Assembly: GCF_007748115.1 (NCBI RefSeq)
Contig: NZ_CP036289.1
Span: 6,200,001-6,264,000, forward strand
DNA length: 64,000 nt
Origin: Bremerella volcania
GTDB taxonomy: Bacteria; Planctomycetota; Planctomycetia; Pirellulales; Pirellulaceae
Reading direction: 5' to 3'
The stretch's first letter is position 1. Every line of letters begins with the position of its first letter. The notes beneath the pieces are model-generated. The model was not told the origin of the DNA and did not search any database. It saw only the letters and a program-made list of their open reading frames with translations. A program made the position numbers and the translations under genes. Shown piece after piece: positions 45,920 to 54,982 of the stretch.

Positions 45920-46360
45920 ATGACCAGTGATAGCTATCTAACCGGAGGGAATCGGCCCTTCTACCTGCACTTCGAGTTTGAACACGAAGGGCTCGACTGT
46001 GCGGTCCATGATCTTCAGCGGTGCCTGCACGACACGAAGAAGTCCATCGCCAAAGCTCAACTGTCGAGGCGTCTGACGCAGCTTCGCGACCTGATGACCA
46101 AACACTTTCACGAGGAAGAAGAGGGATGTTTCGACGAGATTTGTGCCCAGCATCCCCACATGTGTCCAGCAACGCGGCAGATGGAACTTTCGCACAAGTT
46201 GCTGCTCTCGCAGTTGGACGGACTTGCTCGCGATCTTGAAGTCCATTCGGTCACCGAAGACTGGAAAGAAGAGTTCGATGCATTTGCGGTCGAAATGAAT
46301 AAGCACAAAGAAGAAGAACAGGCGTTTGTCCGCCGAGGACTTGACCTGCCTGAAGAATAG
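45920..46360 (+). CDS. Hemerythrin-like HHE-domain protein
   Basis: A 146-residue four-helix protein. Candidate metal ligands are His22, His62 and Glu66 (HFHEEE), His92 and His129/Glu132 (HKEEEQ), in the HHE order. AAGGAGG precedes the ATG. The family binds a diiron centre and may sense oxygen, NO or iron. It lies between two UspA genes and downstream of a VIT1-like metal transporter, fitting an iron/oxygen stress role. Confidence 0.87.
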   Translation: MTSDSYLTGGNRPFYLHFEFEHEGLDCAVHDLQRCLHDTKKSIAKAQLSRRLTQLRDLMTKHFHEEEEGCFDEICAQHPHMCPATRQMELSHKLLLSQLDGLARDLEVHSVTEDWKEEFDAFAVEMNKHKEEEQAFVRRGLDLPEE

Positions 46361-46454
46361 GCGTGGCTGTTACGCAGCCTGGCAGTTCGCTACGATGTGT
46401 TCAGCGCCTAGACCAGTAGCAACCTTTGTGTGAAACGAGGAAAGGAAACTTCCC

Positions 46455-46892
46455 GTGACCTGGATTTCAAAAGCTCCGATCGTTGTGCCCTATGACTTCT
46501 CCGCCGATGCTAAAGAAGCGGTTGACATGGCACTTTCCTTGCTGGATTCAAGCGACGGCGTGCATGTGATCCACGTTCTGGGAGAGCTTTCTCCGGCCGA
46601 ACCTGGCGAGGTGTGGGACACGGTGGATGAGAACACCCGCACGCACCACGCCACCCAGGCCATTCGCAAAGAACTTTCCGACGAGAAGTATAAAGATCTG
46701 AAGATCGTCATCGCGTTCGGCGACCCGGGCGAAAAGATCTGCCACTATGCCGAACAGATCGAAGCGAACTCGATTCTGATTCCATCCCACGGGCGATCGT
46801 CGATCATGCGCGTCCTCGTGGGTTCGGTTGCCGATCGAGTGGTTCGTTTGGCCCACTGCCCGGTCATCGTGCTGAAGAAGCCCCGTAAGTAG
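46455..46892 (+). CDS. Universal stress protein (UspA family), second copy
   Basis: A 145-residue paralogue starting with GTG. It begins MTWISKAPIVVPYDFSADAK and ends PSHGRSSIMRVLVGSVADRVV...HCPVIVLK, the ATP-binding G-2x-G-9x-G pattern with Ser in place of Thr/Gly at one position. It is only moderately similar to the first copy, so the two are probably not recent duplicates. GAAAGGAAA precedes the GTG. Confidence 0.92.
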   Translation: MTWISKAPIVVPYDFSADAKEAVDMALSLLDSSDGVHVIHVLGELSPAEPGEVWDTVDENTRTHHATQAIRKELSDEKYKDLKIVIAFGDPGEKICHYAEQIEANSILIPSHGRSSIMRVLVGSVADRVVRLAHCPVIVLKKPRK

Positions 46893-47228
46893 TCCCTACA
46901 AACAGGGCCCTCCGTTTGTGCCAGGGGCTTCATTCTTTCTTCCGAGGCCTCTGAAGTTCTTTCCCAATCAGGCTGTCCGTGCTGAGACGGCCTGTTATCA
47001 CATTGACAACGCATGGGTGATTGGCCCGTATTTCTTACCCAGGCCAATTTACTTTTCCTGGCGTTAAATCTCTGATATTCCTCTACTTACGCCGCTTACT
47101 GAGATTTCTTTTTCCGTTTTGGCATCCCCGCTGCCTTTAGTACTAGCGTTGCCATCAAGTCACCGACGGCAACGAGACAACTCACAACAAGCTTTTTTTT
47201 GATTCAAGCAGATCCGGGGGAAATGGAC
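46893..47228. other. Gap with a possible sigma-54 element
   Basis: Contains TGGCAT-CCCCG-CTGCC at 47120-47135, with the GG-N10-GC spacing of sigma-54 promoters, 93 bases before the secreted-protein gene. The match is weaker than the one at 3150 and the gap has no other feature I can support. Confidence 0.35.
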
Positions 47229-47885
47229 ATGTTGACTAAGACTTTGGTTTGGAGCGGGATTCTGGGCACGGCACTCCTTTCGATGGCATCGACCGCGAAC
47301 GCCGGTTACTTCGATCATCGACATCGCCTGGTAAATGACATCGAACGGCTGCATCACGCAGCCGAAGAGTTCTACCAGGAGGTTCGCTTCCATGAAGGCT
47401 TCACGAGCCTGGCATTTGAAGCGAAGGCCTTGCTGCGTGAAGTCGATCACTTCTGCGATACGGCTCGCCGTGGTGGCAGCCTGACTCATCTTCGCCACGA
47501 CTTTGAAGAAGTCTCGCGTGAGATGCGTCACGTGCAACAAGACTTCCGCCGTGCCTGGCACAGTTGCCATCGTCCAGACCGTCACGTGTTGAGTGCTTGG
47601 GCCGACGTCGAACGAGCGTTTGACCGGGTCTACTACGACTTGTACGAACAGCACTGCGGTTACATCCAATACAGCTGCAGCATCGGTCACGTCCATGGTC
47701 ACGGTCATTACGACAATCACTATAACGATCACCGATATCGTCCTGACTACGGTCACCACCAGCCACAACCACGTCCTTACCCACAGCCAGGCATTCAGAT
47801 TGGCTCGAAGGACGGCAAGATCAACGTCAAGCTTGGCAATGGAGCCCCCGCCTGGGCCCACATGCTGAAGGCTGCGATCAAATAG
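47229..47885 (+). CDS. Secreted helical, His-rich protein
   Basis: A 218-residue secreted protein. The ATG at 47229, with GGGGG 8 bases upstream, gives a signal peptide ending STANA|GY. The mature protein is helical with AWADVERAFDRVYYDLYEQH, a motif shared with the downstream protein (AFDxxYYDLY). A C-terminal His/Pro/Asp-rich region (HVHGHGHYDNHYNDHRYRPDYGHH) could bind metal. The last 30 residues are an ordered beta-like tail. No family named; both proteins belong to a probable secreted family. Confidence 0.8.
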   Translation: MLTKTLVWSGILGTALLSMASTANAGYFDHRHRLVNDIERLHHAAEEFYQEVRFHEGFTSLAFEAKALLREVDHFCDTARRGGSLTHLRHDFEEVSREMRHVQQDFRRAWHSCHRPDRHVLSAWADVERAFDRVYYDLYEQHCGYIQYSCSIGHVHGHGHYDNHYNDHRYRPDYGHHQPQPRPYPQPGIQIGSKDGKINVKLGNGAPAWAHMLKAAIK

Positions 47886-47908
47886 CTGAGGGTGTACTCG
47901 GCGGAAAA

Positions 47909-47942
47909 GCGTGCGATAGCCTGTCGCACGCTTTCTTTTTTC
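47909..47942 (+). terminator. Intrinsic terminator
   Basis: GCGTGCGA (47909-47916) pairs with TCGCACGC (47924-47931) around a 7-base loop, followed by TTTCTTTTTT. It separates two paralogous secreted-protein genes. Confidence 0.85.
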
Positions 47943-48013
47943 TTGGCCGCCAGGAAGTTCTGTTCTTACAATGCATGGAAGAGAAACACTCTGATCCCAT
48001 CGAGGATTTCGTT

Positions 48014-48622
48014 ATGCGAACTTGTATCACGCTTCTGACATTCAGTTGTTTGACGTGTGTCATTGCGACCGACCTTTTTGCTCAAAGCATCTTCATTCGC
48101 CGCGGGAATATGGCGGCCGATGCGCTGGCGCTCGAGCACAAAGTCAAGAAGCTCGCGTCGTACGATACGCAGATGAAGACGCTCAACGCGGCCCTGCAAG
48201 ACCTGGCCGACGAGTCGCAGAAGTTCACGCGCCTGGCGCAGCGGCAGGGAAGCTACTACGCACTGCAGCGCGCGTTCGACCCCGTCATTCAGCGCTACAA
48301 GGTCGTGGAGTACACCATCGACAATGCGTCCGATTGGAAACAAGGCAACCCGCGCATGCAGGACTGGCGAAACCTGCAAGACGCATTCGACCAGACCTAT
48401 TACGACCTCTACGGATATGACCTCCTGGATCCGTACTTCGGCCGCCATCCCGATTTTGCAGCCGTGCCGGTGCAACCGCAGATTCCTTACCGGGTACTGC
48501 ACCCCGAGCGGCCAAGCTGGCAGGCACCCGGCCTCGAAGCGTATCCGGTCGCACCGATACCAAGCGCTGTAATGCCTTTCTCCGGCAGCATTCGCGGCGT
48601 TGGCAATCCGCGGCAGTTCTAG
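48014..48622 (+). CDS. Secreted helical protein related to its upstream neighbour
   Basis: A 202-residue secreted protein. The ATG at 48014 gives MRTCITLLTFSCLTCVIATDLFAQ, a signal peptide. The helical middle has DWRNLQDAFDQTYYDLYGYD, sharing AFDxxYYDLY with the upstream protein. It lacks the His-rich tail and ends in a Pro-rich region. The two genes are separated by a terminator and so are independently expressed. Function unknown. Confidence 0.8.
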   Translation: MRTCITLLTFSCLTCVIATDLFAQSIFIRRGNMAADALALEHKVKKLASYDTQMKTLNAALQDLADESQKFTRLAQRQGSYYALQRAFDPVIQRYKVVEYTIDNASDWKQGNPRMQDWRNLQDAFDQTYYDLYGYDLLDPYFGRHPDFAAVPVQPQIPYRVLHPERPSWQAPGLEAYPVAPIPSAVMPFSGSIRGVGNPRQF

Positions 48623-48634
48623 CGTCAAGAAAAG

Positions 48635-48671
48635 ACAAATGGCTGCTTCCCAGCAGGAAGCAGCCATTTGT
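48635..48671. terminator. Perfect 16-bp hairpin between convergent genes
   Basis: ACAAATGGCTGCTTCC (48635-48650) pairs perfectly with GGAAGCAGCCATTTGT (48656-48671) around a 5-base loop. It lies between a plus-strand and a minus-strand gene. There is no good T-run, so it may act as an mRNA-stabilising hairpin or a factor-aided terminator. Confidence 0.7.
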
Positions 48672-48699
48672 GTAGCTTCAGCTTGGTCGTACGGTTCGA

Positions 48700-48912
48700 T
48701 TAACGACCGTGGCGCCAGTGATGGACGCGGCGGACGTTGTTGCCGTAAAAGTGACCAAAGCGGTTTGGACGCTCGGTGATATCCATCGAACGGATGTGGG
48801 ATCGGTATTCGGCGCGGGTCATGCCGTGTACGTTATTGGCTTGGAAGCCAAACCAAATTGCGGCGACCAGGGCCATGCTGCAGAGAATGTTTTTTCGTGC
48901 TGTTGGAGTCAT
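48700..48912 (-). CDS. Small exported basic protein
   Basis: A 70-residue protein with a signal peptide (MTPTARKNILCSMALVAAIW...) and a short Arg/His-rich mature part containing ERPNRFGHFYGNNVRR. I believe short planctomycete proteins with a similar RPNR-x-GHFYGN-x-VRR motif are common, but cannot confirm it. AAAGG precedes the ATG. Function unknown. Confidence 0.7.
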   Translation of the reverse strand: MTPTARKNILCSMALVAAIWFGFQANNVHGMTRAEYRSHIRSMDITERPNRFGHFYGNNVRRVHHWRHGR

Positions 48913-49058
48913 CGTGAAACCTTTCTATCTATCGATCTTGTCCAGCGACGCGAAAGTCTAGCCTGACATTCGCACAAAGCCAGTCAACCCTGTGCAAATT
49001 CACTGAATTATCCATTCGCCCTACATTGCAAAATCGATACCAGAATCACTCCGACGGC

Positions 49059-50828
49059 TTATTCCGTGTCCAAACGAGCCAATTCAGGTGAAATTGCTTC
49101 TAATTCCATCCGCAAAAAGCGTTTTACCTGGTTGGTTGTTTTCATGTCGATCACTTTTTGAACAACGCGCTCGGCGTGCTCGATCGTCGTCAGAATTGCC
49201 AACTCCTTGATGGTGGGGATAAACGCAGGGCTCATGCTGAAGCTTCTTAGCCCCATCCCCAGAAGCAGGAGAAAAGCACGTGGTTGGCCGGCCATTTCAC
49301 CGCAAAGCGTGACTGGCTTTTTGACCTGGTTACAGGCCTCGATCACGTTCTTGAGCGTCATGACCACGGCCGGCGAAAGGGGCTGACATAGGCCGCTCAC
49401 CTTCGGATTGTCGCGGTCGGCCGCGGTCAAGTACTGCACCAGGTCATTCGACCCAATCGAAACGAAGTCGACCAGTTCCAGCAGGTGATGGATGCAGACC
49501 GCGGCGGCAGGCACTTCGAGCATCATGCCCACTTTGACCTTCCCGCGTGGTACGCCTCGTTCGTCGAGCGACTTCTCGGCCTTGCGAACCAAGTGATTCG
49601 CTTTACGCATCTCCTCGACATTGGTAATCATGGGGAAGAGCATGTTCACTTCCCCGTCGCTTCCCTCTGGCAGTTCGGCCGCACATCGCATGATCGCGCG
49701 TAGCTGCGAGAGGAAAAACTCGGGGTGCTCGAACGAGAGCCGAATGCTTCGCCAACCCATGAAGGGGTTCGCCTCGTTATGGTTGTGCCCCAAGTAGGCG
49801 ACCGTTTTGTCCCCGCCAATATCGAGCGTACGAATCGTTACGTACTTGTGGGGCGACTTCTGCAGAATCTCTTTGTAAACTTCGTACTGCTCGTCTTCGT
49901 CCGGCACATTTTCGTGCGTCAGGTAGAGGTACTCGGTGCGGTACAACCCCACACCGGCGGCTCCCATCGCCGCGGCCGCTTCGACGTCTTTGACGTTGTT
50001 GATATTCGCGAGCAGCTTCAGCGGCATCCCATCGCGCGTGACGGCAGGGTGATGCCGATTGGCGGCCAGTTGATCTTTCAGATGGAAAAACTCGCGTTCC
50101 AGCTTGCGATAAGCGGCCAGTTCTTCCGGCTCGGGATTGATCGAAACGATCCCTTCGCTGCCATTAACGACGACCGTGTCGCCTGTCTTCACTTTGCGCA
50201 GGATCCCCGAGACACCACTTACCGCCGGAATTCCGCGGCTACGGGCAATCAGCGCCGCGTGGCTCGTCTGGCTACCGGCTTGGGTCACGATGCCCCGCAC
50301 GTCCGCTTCCCCCAAAGCGACGGCCTGGGAAGGGAGTAGTTCGTCGGCGACGACGATCAGGGGACCACTCAGCCCCGACTCTTCGGCGTCGTTCAAGACG
50401 TCGGATAGGTATGCACTCAAGCGGACGACCACGTCGCGAATATCGTTCAGACGCTCTTGAAGGTATTCGTCGCCGGTCTTCGAGAAGACTTCCGTGTACT
50501 GCTCCATCAATCGATGCAGCGCCGCCGAAGCGGTCAGGTGCTCTTCGACAATCCAGTGCCGAACTTTATTGGTGAATGCAGGATCGCGCAGAATGGTTTG
50601 GTGGACGGCGAAAATCGCGCCTTCGTTTTTGCCGATCTGCTTCTCGACCTTGGACTGCAGCGCCGCTAAATCGACGGCCGTACGTTCGCAAGCCTGTTCA
50701 TACCGCGCAAGCTCCTTCTGCACTTCGTGCTTTTCCAATCGCTTGCGATCGGGATTCACGAAGATCTCTAAAATGCAGTACGCCACCCCAATCGAAACGC
50801 CTGGGGAGACTGCTAGTCCTTTTTCCAT
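49059..50828 (-). CDS. ptsI: PTS enzyme I (phosphoenolpyruvate-protein phosphotransferase)
   Basis: A 589-residue protein that transfers phosphate from phosphoenolpyruvate to HPr. The active-site His is His190 in GSQTSHAALIAR, close to E. coli His189; the usual GGRTSH is here GSQTSH. The PEP-binding barrel motifs GVGLYRTEYLY, GSNDLVQYL and CGEMAG are present. The ATG at 50828 (MEKGLAVSPG) is chosen; a frame extension lies upstream. No HPr or sugar permease gene is nearby, so its partner is elsewhere or it acts in a regulatory (nitrogen-type) chain. Confidence 0.95.
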   Translation of the reverse strand: MEKGLAVSPGVSIGVAYCILEIFVNPDRKRLEKHEVQKELARYEQACERTAVDLAALQSKVEKQIGKNEGAIFAVHQTILRDPAFTNKVRHWIVEEHLTASAALHRLMEQYTEVFSKTGDEYLQERLNDIRDVVVRLSAYLSDVLNDAEESGLSGPLIVVADELLPSQAVALGEADVRGIVTQAGSQTSHAALIARSRGIPAVSGVSGILRKVKTGDTVVVNGSEGIVSINPEPEELAAYRKLEREFFHLKDQLAANRHHPAVTRDGMPLKLLANINNVKDVEAAAAMGAAGVGLYRTEYLYLTHENVPDEDEQYEVYKEILQKSPHKYVTIRTLDIGGDKTVAYLGHNHNEANPFMGWRSIRLSFEHPEFFLSQLRAIMRCAAELPEGSDGEVNMLFPMITNVEEMRKANHLVRKAEKSLDERGVPRGKVKVGMMLEVPAAAVCIHHLLELVDFVSIGSNDLVQYLTAADRDNPKVSGLCQPLSPAVVMTLKNVIEACNQVKKPVTLCGEMAGQPRAFLLLLGMGLRSFSMSPAFIPTIKELAILTTIEHAERVVQKVIDMKTTNQVKRFLRMELEAISPELARLDTE

Positions 50829-50883
50829 TCCCGACACGATGGTCTCTCTCTGTAAGCCTGTGGGAAGGTCCGCCTGACGGGGT

Positions 50884-50889
50884 ATTATA
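50884..50889 (-). promoter_or_regulatory. -10 element upstream of ptsI
   Basis: TATAAT on the minus strand lies 55 bases before the ptsI ATG. No strong -35 is seen at 17 bases. Confidence 0.4.
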
Positions 50890-51096
50890 GCAGTCCGACC
50901 GTCGATGTGCGGCAGGACCGCAACTAAACAGGACATAAAGGCGCGCAATCCGCTACTGAACCCGTAGTTGGATTTAACGCTTGATTATCTCTACGCAGTA
51001 GATGGGAAAATGATCCCCGACAATCTGTCACACGCGGATGGGGGATGTCTACTGCTTGTTGCGCAAACGGCACTTTCGATTGCGCGGTGACCGCAC

Positions 51097-51127
51097 ATAA
51101 AAAAAGCCCACTGCTTCCAGTGGGCTT
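51097..51127 (-). terminator. Intrinsic terminator of the sucCD operon
   Basis: On the minus strand AAGCCCACTG and CAGTGGGCTT pair over 10 bp around a 4-base loop, followed by a run of T residues to 51097. It lies 24 bases after the sucD stop. Confidence 0.88.
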
Positions 51128-51151
51128 CTTTGTTGAACGCAAGACACAAGC

Positions 51152-52030
51152 TTACTTGTGGTTCTCAATCGCACGCTTGAGCGCGGTACCCATGTCGGCA
51201 GGGCTTTCGGCGATTTCGACGCCGGCAGCTCGCAGGGCGGCGAACTTTTCATCGGCCGTTCCCTTGCCGCCGCTAATGATCGCACCCGCGTGACCCATAC
51301 GCTTGCCAGGAGGGGCCGTACGACCGGCGATGAAAGCGGCGACCGGCTTGGTCACGTTTTCCTTGATGTAGGCGGCGGCTTCTTCTTCGGCCGTACCACC
51401 AATTTCGCCCATCATCATGATCGCTTCGGTATCGCCATCGTTCTGGTACATTTCCAGCAGGTCGATGAACGACGTACCTACGATCGGGTCACCACCCAGG
51501 CCGACGCAGGTCGACTGGCCCAGACCCAGGTTGGTCAGCTGCCAAACGGCTTCGTAGGTCAGCGTACCACTGCGGCTCATCACGCCGACAGGACCCTTCT
51601 TGTGAATATAACCCGGCATGATGCCGATCTTGCATTCTTCCGGCGTAATCACGCCAGGGCAGTTCGGACCGATAAGGACCGACTTGCTCTTCTTGACGGT
51701 TTCGTAAACGGGAACCATGTCGAGGACCGGTACCCCTTCGGTGATCGCACAGATCACTTCGATACCGGCGTCGACCGCTTCCAGAATGGCATCGGCCGTG
51801 AACGGAGGCGGCACGAAGATCATCGTGGCGTTGGCGCCCGTTTCGTTGACCGCTTCTTCCACGGTGTCCCAGACCGGCAGGCCTTCCACCGTTTGGCCCC
51901 CTTTGCCCGGCGTGACGCCGCCGACCATCTTGGTGCCGTATTCCTTGCAGCCCTTGGTATGGAACTCGCCGACCTTACCGGTGATGCCCTGACAAATGAC
52001 TTTGGTGTCTTTGTTGACGAGGATACTCAT
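51152..52030 (-). CDS. sucD: Succinate-CoA ligase (ADP-forming), alpha subunit
   Basis: A 292-residue protein that with SucC interconverts succinyl-CoA and succinate with ATP formation in the citric acid cycle. Phosphohistidine His247 lies in GHAGAI, matching E. coli His246. The CoA-binding N-terminus has [14 protein letters not shown], and [15 protein letters not shown] is intact. It follows sucC in the same orientation (sucC first), separated by 97 bases with an inverted repeat. The terminator after it closes the operon. Confidence 0.97.
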   Translation of the reverse strand: MSILVNKDTKVICQGITGKVGEFHTKGCKEYGTKMVGGVTPGKGGQTVEGLPVWDTVEEAVNETGANATMIFVPPPFTADAILEAVDAGIEVICAITEGVPVLDMVPVYETVKKSKSVLIGPNCPGVITPEECKIGIMPGYIHKKGPVGVMSRSGTLTYEAVWQLTNLGLGQSTCVGLGGDPIVGTSFIDLLEMYQNDGDTEAIMMMGEIGGTAEEEAAAYIKENVTKPVAAFIAGRTAPPGKRMGHAGAIISGGKGTADEKFAALRAAGVEIAESPADMGTALKRAIENHK

Positions 52031-52049
52031 AATTAGTTTTCAGTTTTCG

Positions 52050-52114
52050 GTGTTCAGTTTTCAGCAAGATTCCGGGACGCAGCGTCAGTTTTCTTGCGAC
52101 TGAAAACTGAACAC
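52050..52114. repeat. Inverted repeat between sucC and sucD
   Basis: GTGTTCAGTTTTCAG (52050-52064) is repeated inverted as CTGAAAACTGAACAC (52100-52114), with CAAG/CTTG continuing inside. The flanks carry further copies of the unit CAGTTTTC. It could be an mRNA hairpin tuning sucC to sucD levels, or a dispersed repeat. Confidence 0.7.
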
Positions 52115-52127
52115 TTCACACTTGCCG

Positions 52128-53312
52128 CTAAGCGACTGTGGCTACTACCTTCTTCGCAGCATCGGTCAGACCGTCGGCGATGATGATGTCGATACCTGAG
52201 TCAGCCAGCATCTTGCGGCCTTCTTCGACTTCGGTTCCTTCCAAGCGAACCACGAGCGGGACGTTGAAGTCGAGCTTCTTGTAAGCTTCCAAAAGTGCAC
52301 CGGCGATCGTCGTGCAACGCATGATGCCGCCGAAGATATTCACCAGCACGGCCTTCACGTTCTTGTCGTCCAGCAGAATGCTGAACGCCTCGGTCACCTG
52401 ATCGACGTTGGCACCGCCACCGACGTCCAGGAAGTTGGCTGGCTCGCCGCCGTGCAGCTTGATGATGTCCATCGTGCTCATCGCTAGACCGGCGCCGTTG
52501 ACCAGGCAGCCGATGTTGCCGTCGAGCTTCACGTAGCTGAGGCCCGTGTTGCCGGCACGCACTTCGGCAGGCTCCTCTTCGGAAAGGTCACGCAGTTCGG
52601 CCAGATCCTTGTGACGGAACATGGCGTTCTCGTCGAAGGTCATCTTGCAATCCAGGGCGATCATGCCGCCGTCGCCGGTGATGACCAGCGGGTTGATTTC
52701 AGCCAGGGCACAGTCGGTGTCGACGTAAACCTTGCAGAGCCCCTTGATGAACTTCTCAGCGGCGCGGGCAGCCGGACCTTCGATGCCCAGCTTTTTGCAC
52801 AGCTTGCGTATCTGGTAGCTTTGCGGTCCCAGGGCCGGATTGAAATGTTCTTTAAAGATCTTCTCAGGCGTCTCGGCGGCGACTTCTTCGATCTCGGTAC
52901 CACCTTCGCTCGACATCATCAGAACCGGCAGCTTGGCGGCTCGGTCGAGCACGATGCCCAGATACAGTTCGCGAGCGATGTCGCAACCTTCTTCGACCAA
53001 CACCTGGTTGACCTGCTTGCCTTCTGGACCGGTCTGAATCGTGACCAGTTCCTTACCCAGCAGGTTCTTGGCGACGGTGGCGGCTTCTTCGGCCGACTTC
53101 ACCAATTGCACACCGCGCTGGTCGGCGTTGTCCTTCACGGTTCCTTTACCGCGACCACCGGCGTGGATCTGGGCCTTCACCACGGCGATCTTACCACCCA
53201 GTTCGGTGAAAGCGGCACTCGCCTGTTCAGCGGTCTTGGCAACAATGCTGCGGGGTACAGCAACCCCGGCTTGGCGAAGAATTTCCTTCGCCTGGAACTC
53301 ATGAATCTTCAT
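52128..53312 (-). CDS. sucC: Succinate-CoA ligase (ADP-forming), beta subunit
   Basis: A 394-residue protein, the ATP-grasp subunit of succinyl-CoA synthetase. It starts [21 protein letters not shown], the conserved N-terminus, with [11 protein letters not shown] for nucleotide binding. [18 protein letters not shown] and [10 protein letters not shown] complete the family signatures. It is the first gene of the sucC-sucD operon. Confidence 0.97.
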   Translation of the reverse strand: MKIHEFQAKEILRQAGVAVPRSIVAKTAEQASAAFTELGGKIAVVKAQIHAGGRGKGTVKDNADQRGVQLVKSAEEAATVAKNLLGKELVTIQTGPEGKQVNQVLVEEGCDIARELYLGIVLDRAAKLPVLMMSSEGGTEIEEVAAETPEKIFKEHFNPALGPQSYQIRKLCKKLGIEGPAARAAEKFIKGLCKVYVDTDCALAEINPLVITGDGGMIALDCKMTFDENAMFRHKDLAELRDLSEEEPAEVRAGNTGLSYVKLDGNIGCLVNGAGLAMSTMDIIKLHGGEPANFLDVGGGANVDQVTEAFSILLDDKNVKAVLVNIFGGIMRCTTIAGALLEAYKKLDFNVPLVVRLEGTEVEEGRKMLADSGIDIIIADGLTDAAKKVVATVA

Positions 53313-53596
53313 CGACTTCTTCCAGATGGAATTCGCAACGGTCGAGCAGGAAAAGCCGGATTATACGACTGCGGGAAAAAGAGGGTCAACCAGAGGGGAA
53401 GCACTAAAACGTCGCAGGAACCCCTGAAAAGGCCCAGATTAAGAGTGTGGGATTAGGCCAACTAATGGGGAAATGTGCGCTTGTGCCAGCGATGGGTACC
53501 CGACTGCACGAGAACTGATAATCGGTGCCCGCTTCCGAGCGAATCGGGCAACCAAAAGTTTTTATCGATAAGAAAACATCTTTACCGAAATCGGCA

Positions 53597-54982
53597 TTAC
53601 ATCCCCGACCGCTGCCCAGCCATTTCTTCCAGGCCAAGCTTTTTCATCTTCTTATACAGCGTCGTGCGGTTGATGCCCAACTGATCGGCCGTTTCATTGC
53701 GGTTCCAGCCGTTTGATTCCAGCACCTCGCGGATAATCTGGCGCTCGGGGCCTTCCAGGGCTTCCTTCAATGAGGTCCCAGTGCTTCGGTTGACCGAGAC
53801 CGGGGCGCCTGAGGCGATCGACGATGGCATGTCGTCTGGCGTGATCTCGTCGTGCTTGCTAAGTAGCACGGCTCGTTCGACCACGTTTTGCAGTTCTCGA
53901 ACGTTGCCCGGCCATTTGTAACGCTGCAAGGCGGCAACTGCTTCGCTTGAGAAACCATGCACGCGGCGGCCGGTGTCTTGGCAAACTTCCGCCAGGAAGT
54001 GATCGGCCAGACGCGGAATATCCGAGATGCGTTCCCGTAGCGGAGGTAGTTCCAGGTTGATGACGTTCACCCGGTAGAACAGGTCCTGACGGAATTCACC
54101 ACGATCGACCAGGTTGGCCAGGTTTTCGTTGGTTGCCAAAACGACACGCGTATCGATCGTTTCAGTTTCCGTTCCGCCCACTGGCTCAAACTGCAGTTCC
54201 TGCAGCACGCGAAGCAGTTTGACCTGCATGCTGAGCGGTGCGGTACCGATTTCGTCGAGGAAGATCGTTCCCTTGTCGGCCGCTTTGAACTTACCGACCT
54301 TATTTCCAGTAGCACCGGTGAACGAACCGGCCACGTGACCGAACAGTTCGCTCTCGAGCAGGTTTTCCGGCAACGCACCACAGGCCACTTCGATGAACGG
54401 TTGGTCGCGGCGATTGCTGCGGCGATGGATGGCCCGAGCCAGCAGCGATTTACCGGTTCCGCTTTCACCGGTGATCAAAACGGTGGCGCGCGTGTCGGCG
54501 ACGCTGTCGACCATGTCGAAAATGCGTAACATTCGGTGATCATGGCCAATAATATTTTCCAGTCCGAATCGCAAATCGAGCTGCTGCTTTAATTGCTGAT
54601 TCTCCTGCATTACCTTTTGTTGCGAGAGTGCCCGCTGGATGGCCATTTCCAGTTCTTCGTCGATCAACGGTTTCGTCAGCAGGTCGAAAGCACCAGCCCT
54701 GAGGGCCTCGATCCCGGTTTCCACGGTTCCGTAACCGGTAATCATGATCACTGTGGTACCCGGGTGATGGGTGTGGCAATGTCGCAACACATCAAAGCCA
54801 TCTTCGTCTCCCAAACGGACATCGGCCAGGATCAGGTCGTACGGGCGATCATCGATCAGGGCGATCGCTTGATTCAGGTTGGAGGCCTGATCGACTGCAT
54901 AACCGATTTCGCGCAGCCAACTTCCCATCGATTCCAAGACATGGCGGTCGTCGTCAATCAGCAGCAGTTGAGCTTGATTCAT
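53597..54982 (-). CDS. NtrC-family sigma-54-dependent response regulator
   Basis: A 461-residue protein. The receiver domain has the acidic pair DDD (10-12) and phosphoacceptor Asp54, then the AAA+ domain with Walker A GESGTGKS (172-179), Walker B GTIFLDE and the sigma-54-contact loop GSFTGA (219-224; normally GAFTGA). The C-terminus has a Fis-type helix-turn-helix (NETADQLGINRTTLYKKM). The ATG at 54982 (MNQAQLLLID) is preferred to an upstream frame. No histidine kinase gene is adjacent. It may activate sigma-54 promoters such as that at 3150. Confidence 0.95.
   Translation of the reverse strand: MNQAQLLLIDDDRHVLESMGSWLREIGYAVDQASNLNQAIALIDDRPYDLILADVRLGDEDGFDVLRHCHTHHPGTTVIMITGYGTVETGIEALRAGAFDLLTKPLIDEELEMAIQRALSQQKVMQENQQLKQQLDLRFGLENIIGHDHRMLRIFDMVDSVADTRATVLITGESGTGKSLLARAIHRRSNRRDQPFIEVACGALPENLLESELFGHVAGSFTGATGNKVGKFKAADKGTIFLDEIGTAPLSMQVKLLRVLQELQFEPVGGTETETIDTRVVLATNENLANLVDRGEFRQDLFYRVNVINLELPPLRERISDIPRLADHFLAEVCQDTGRRVHGFSSEAVAALQRYKWPGNVRELQNVVERAVLLSKHDEITPDDMPSSIASGAPVSVNRSTGTSLKEALEGPERQIIREVLESNGWNRNETADQLGINRTTLYKKMKKLGLEEMAGQRSGM

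Noticed and set aside
47120-47135. Second sigma-54-like element (TGGCAT-N5-CTGCC)
   Set aside because: Kept only as a note in the gap entry: spacing is right but it departs from the consensus at both ends, so it is not claimed as a promoter.
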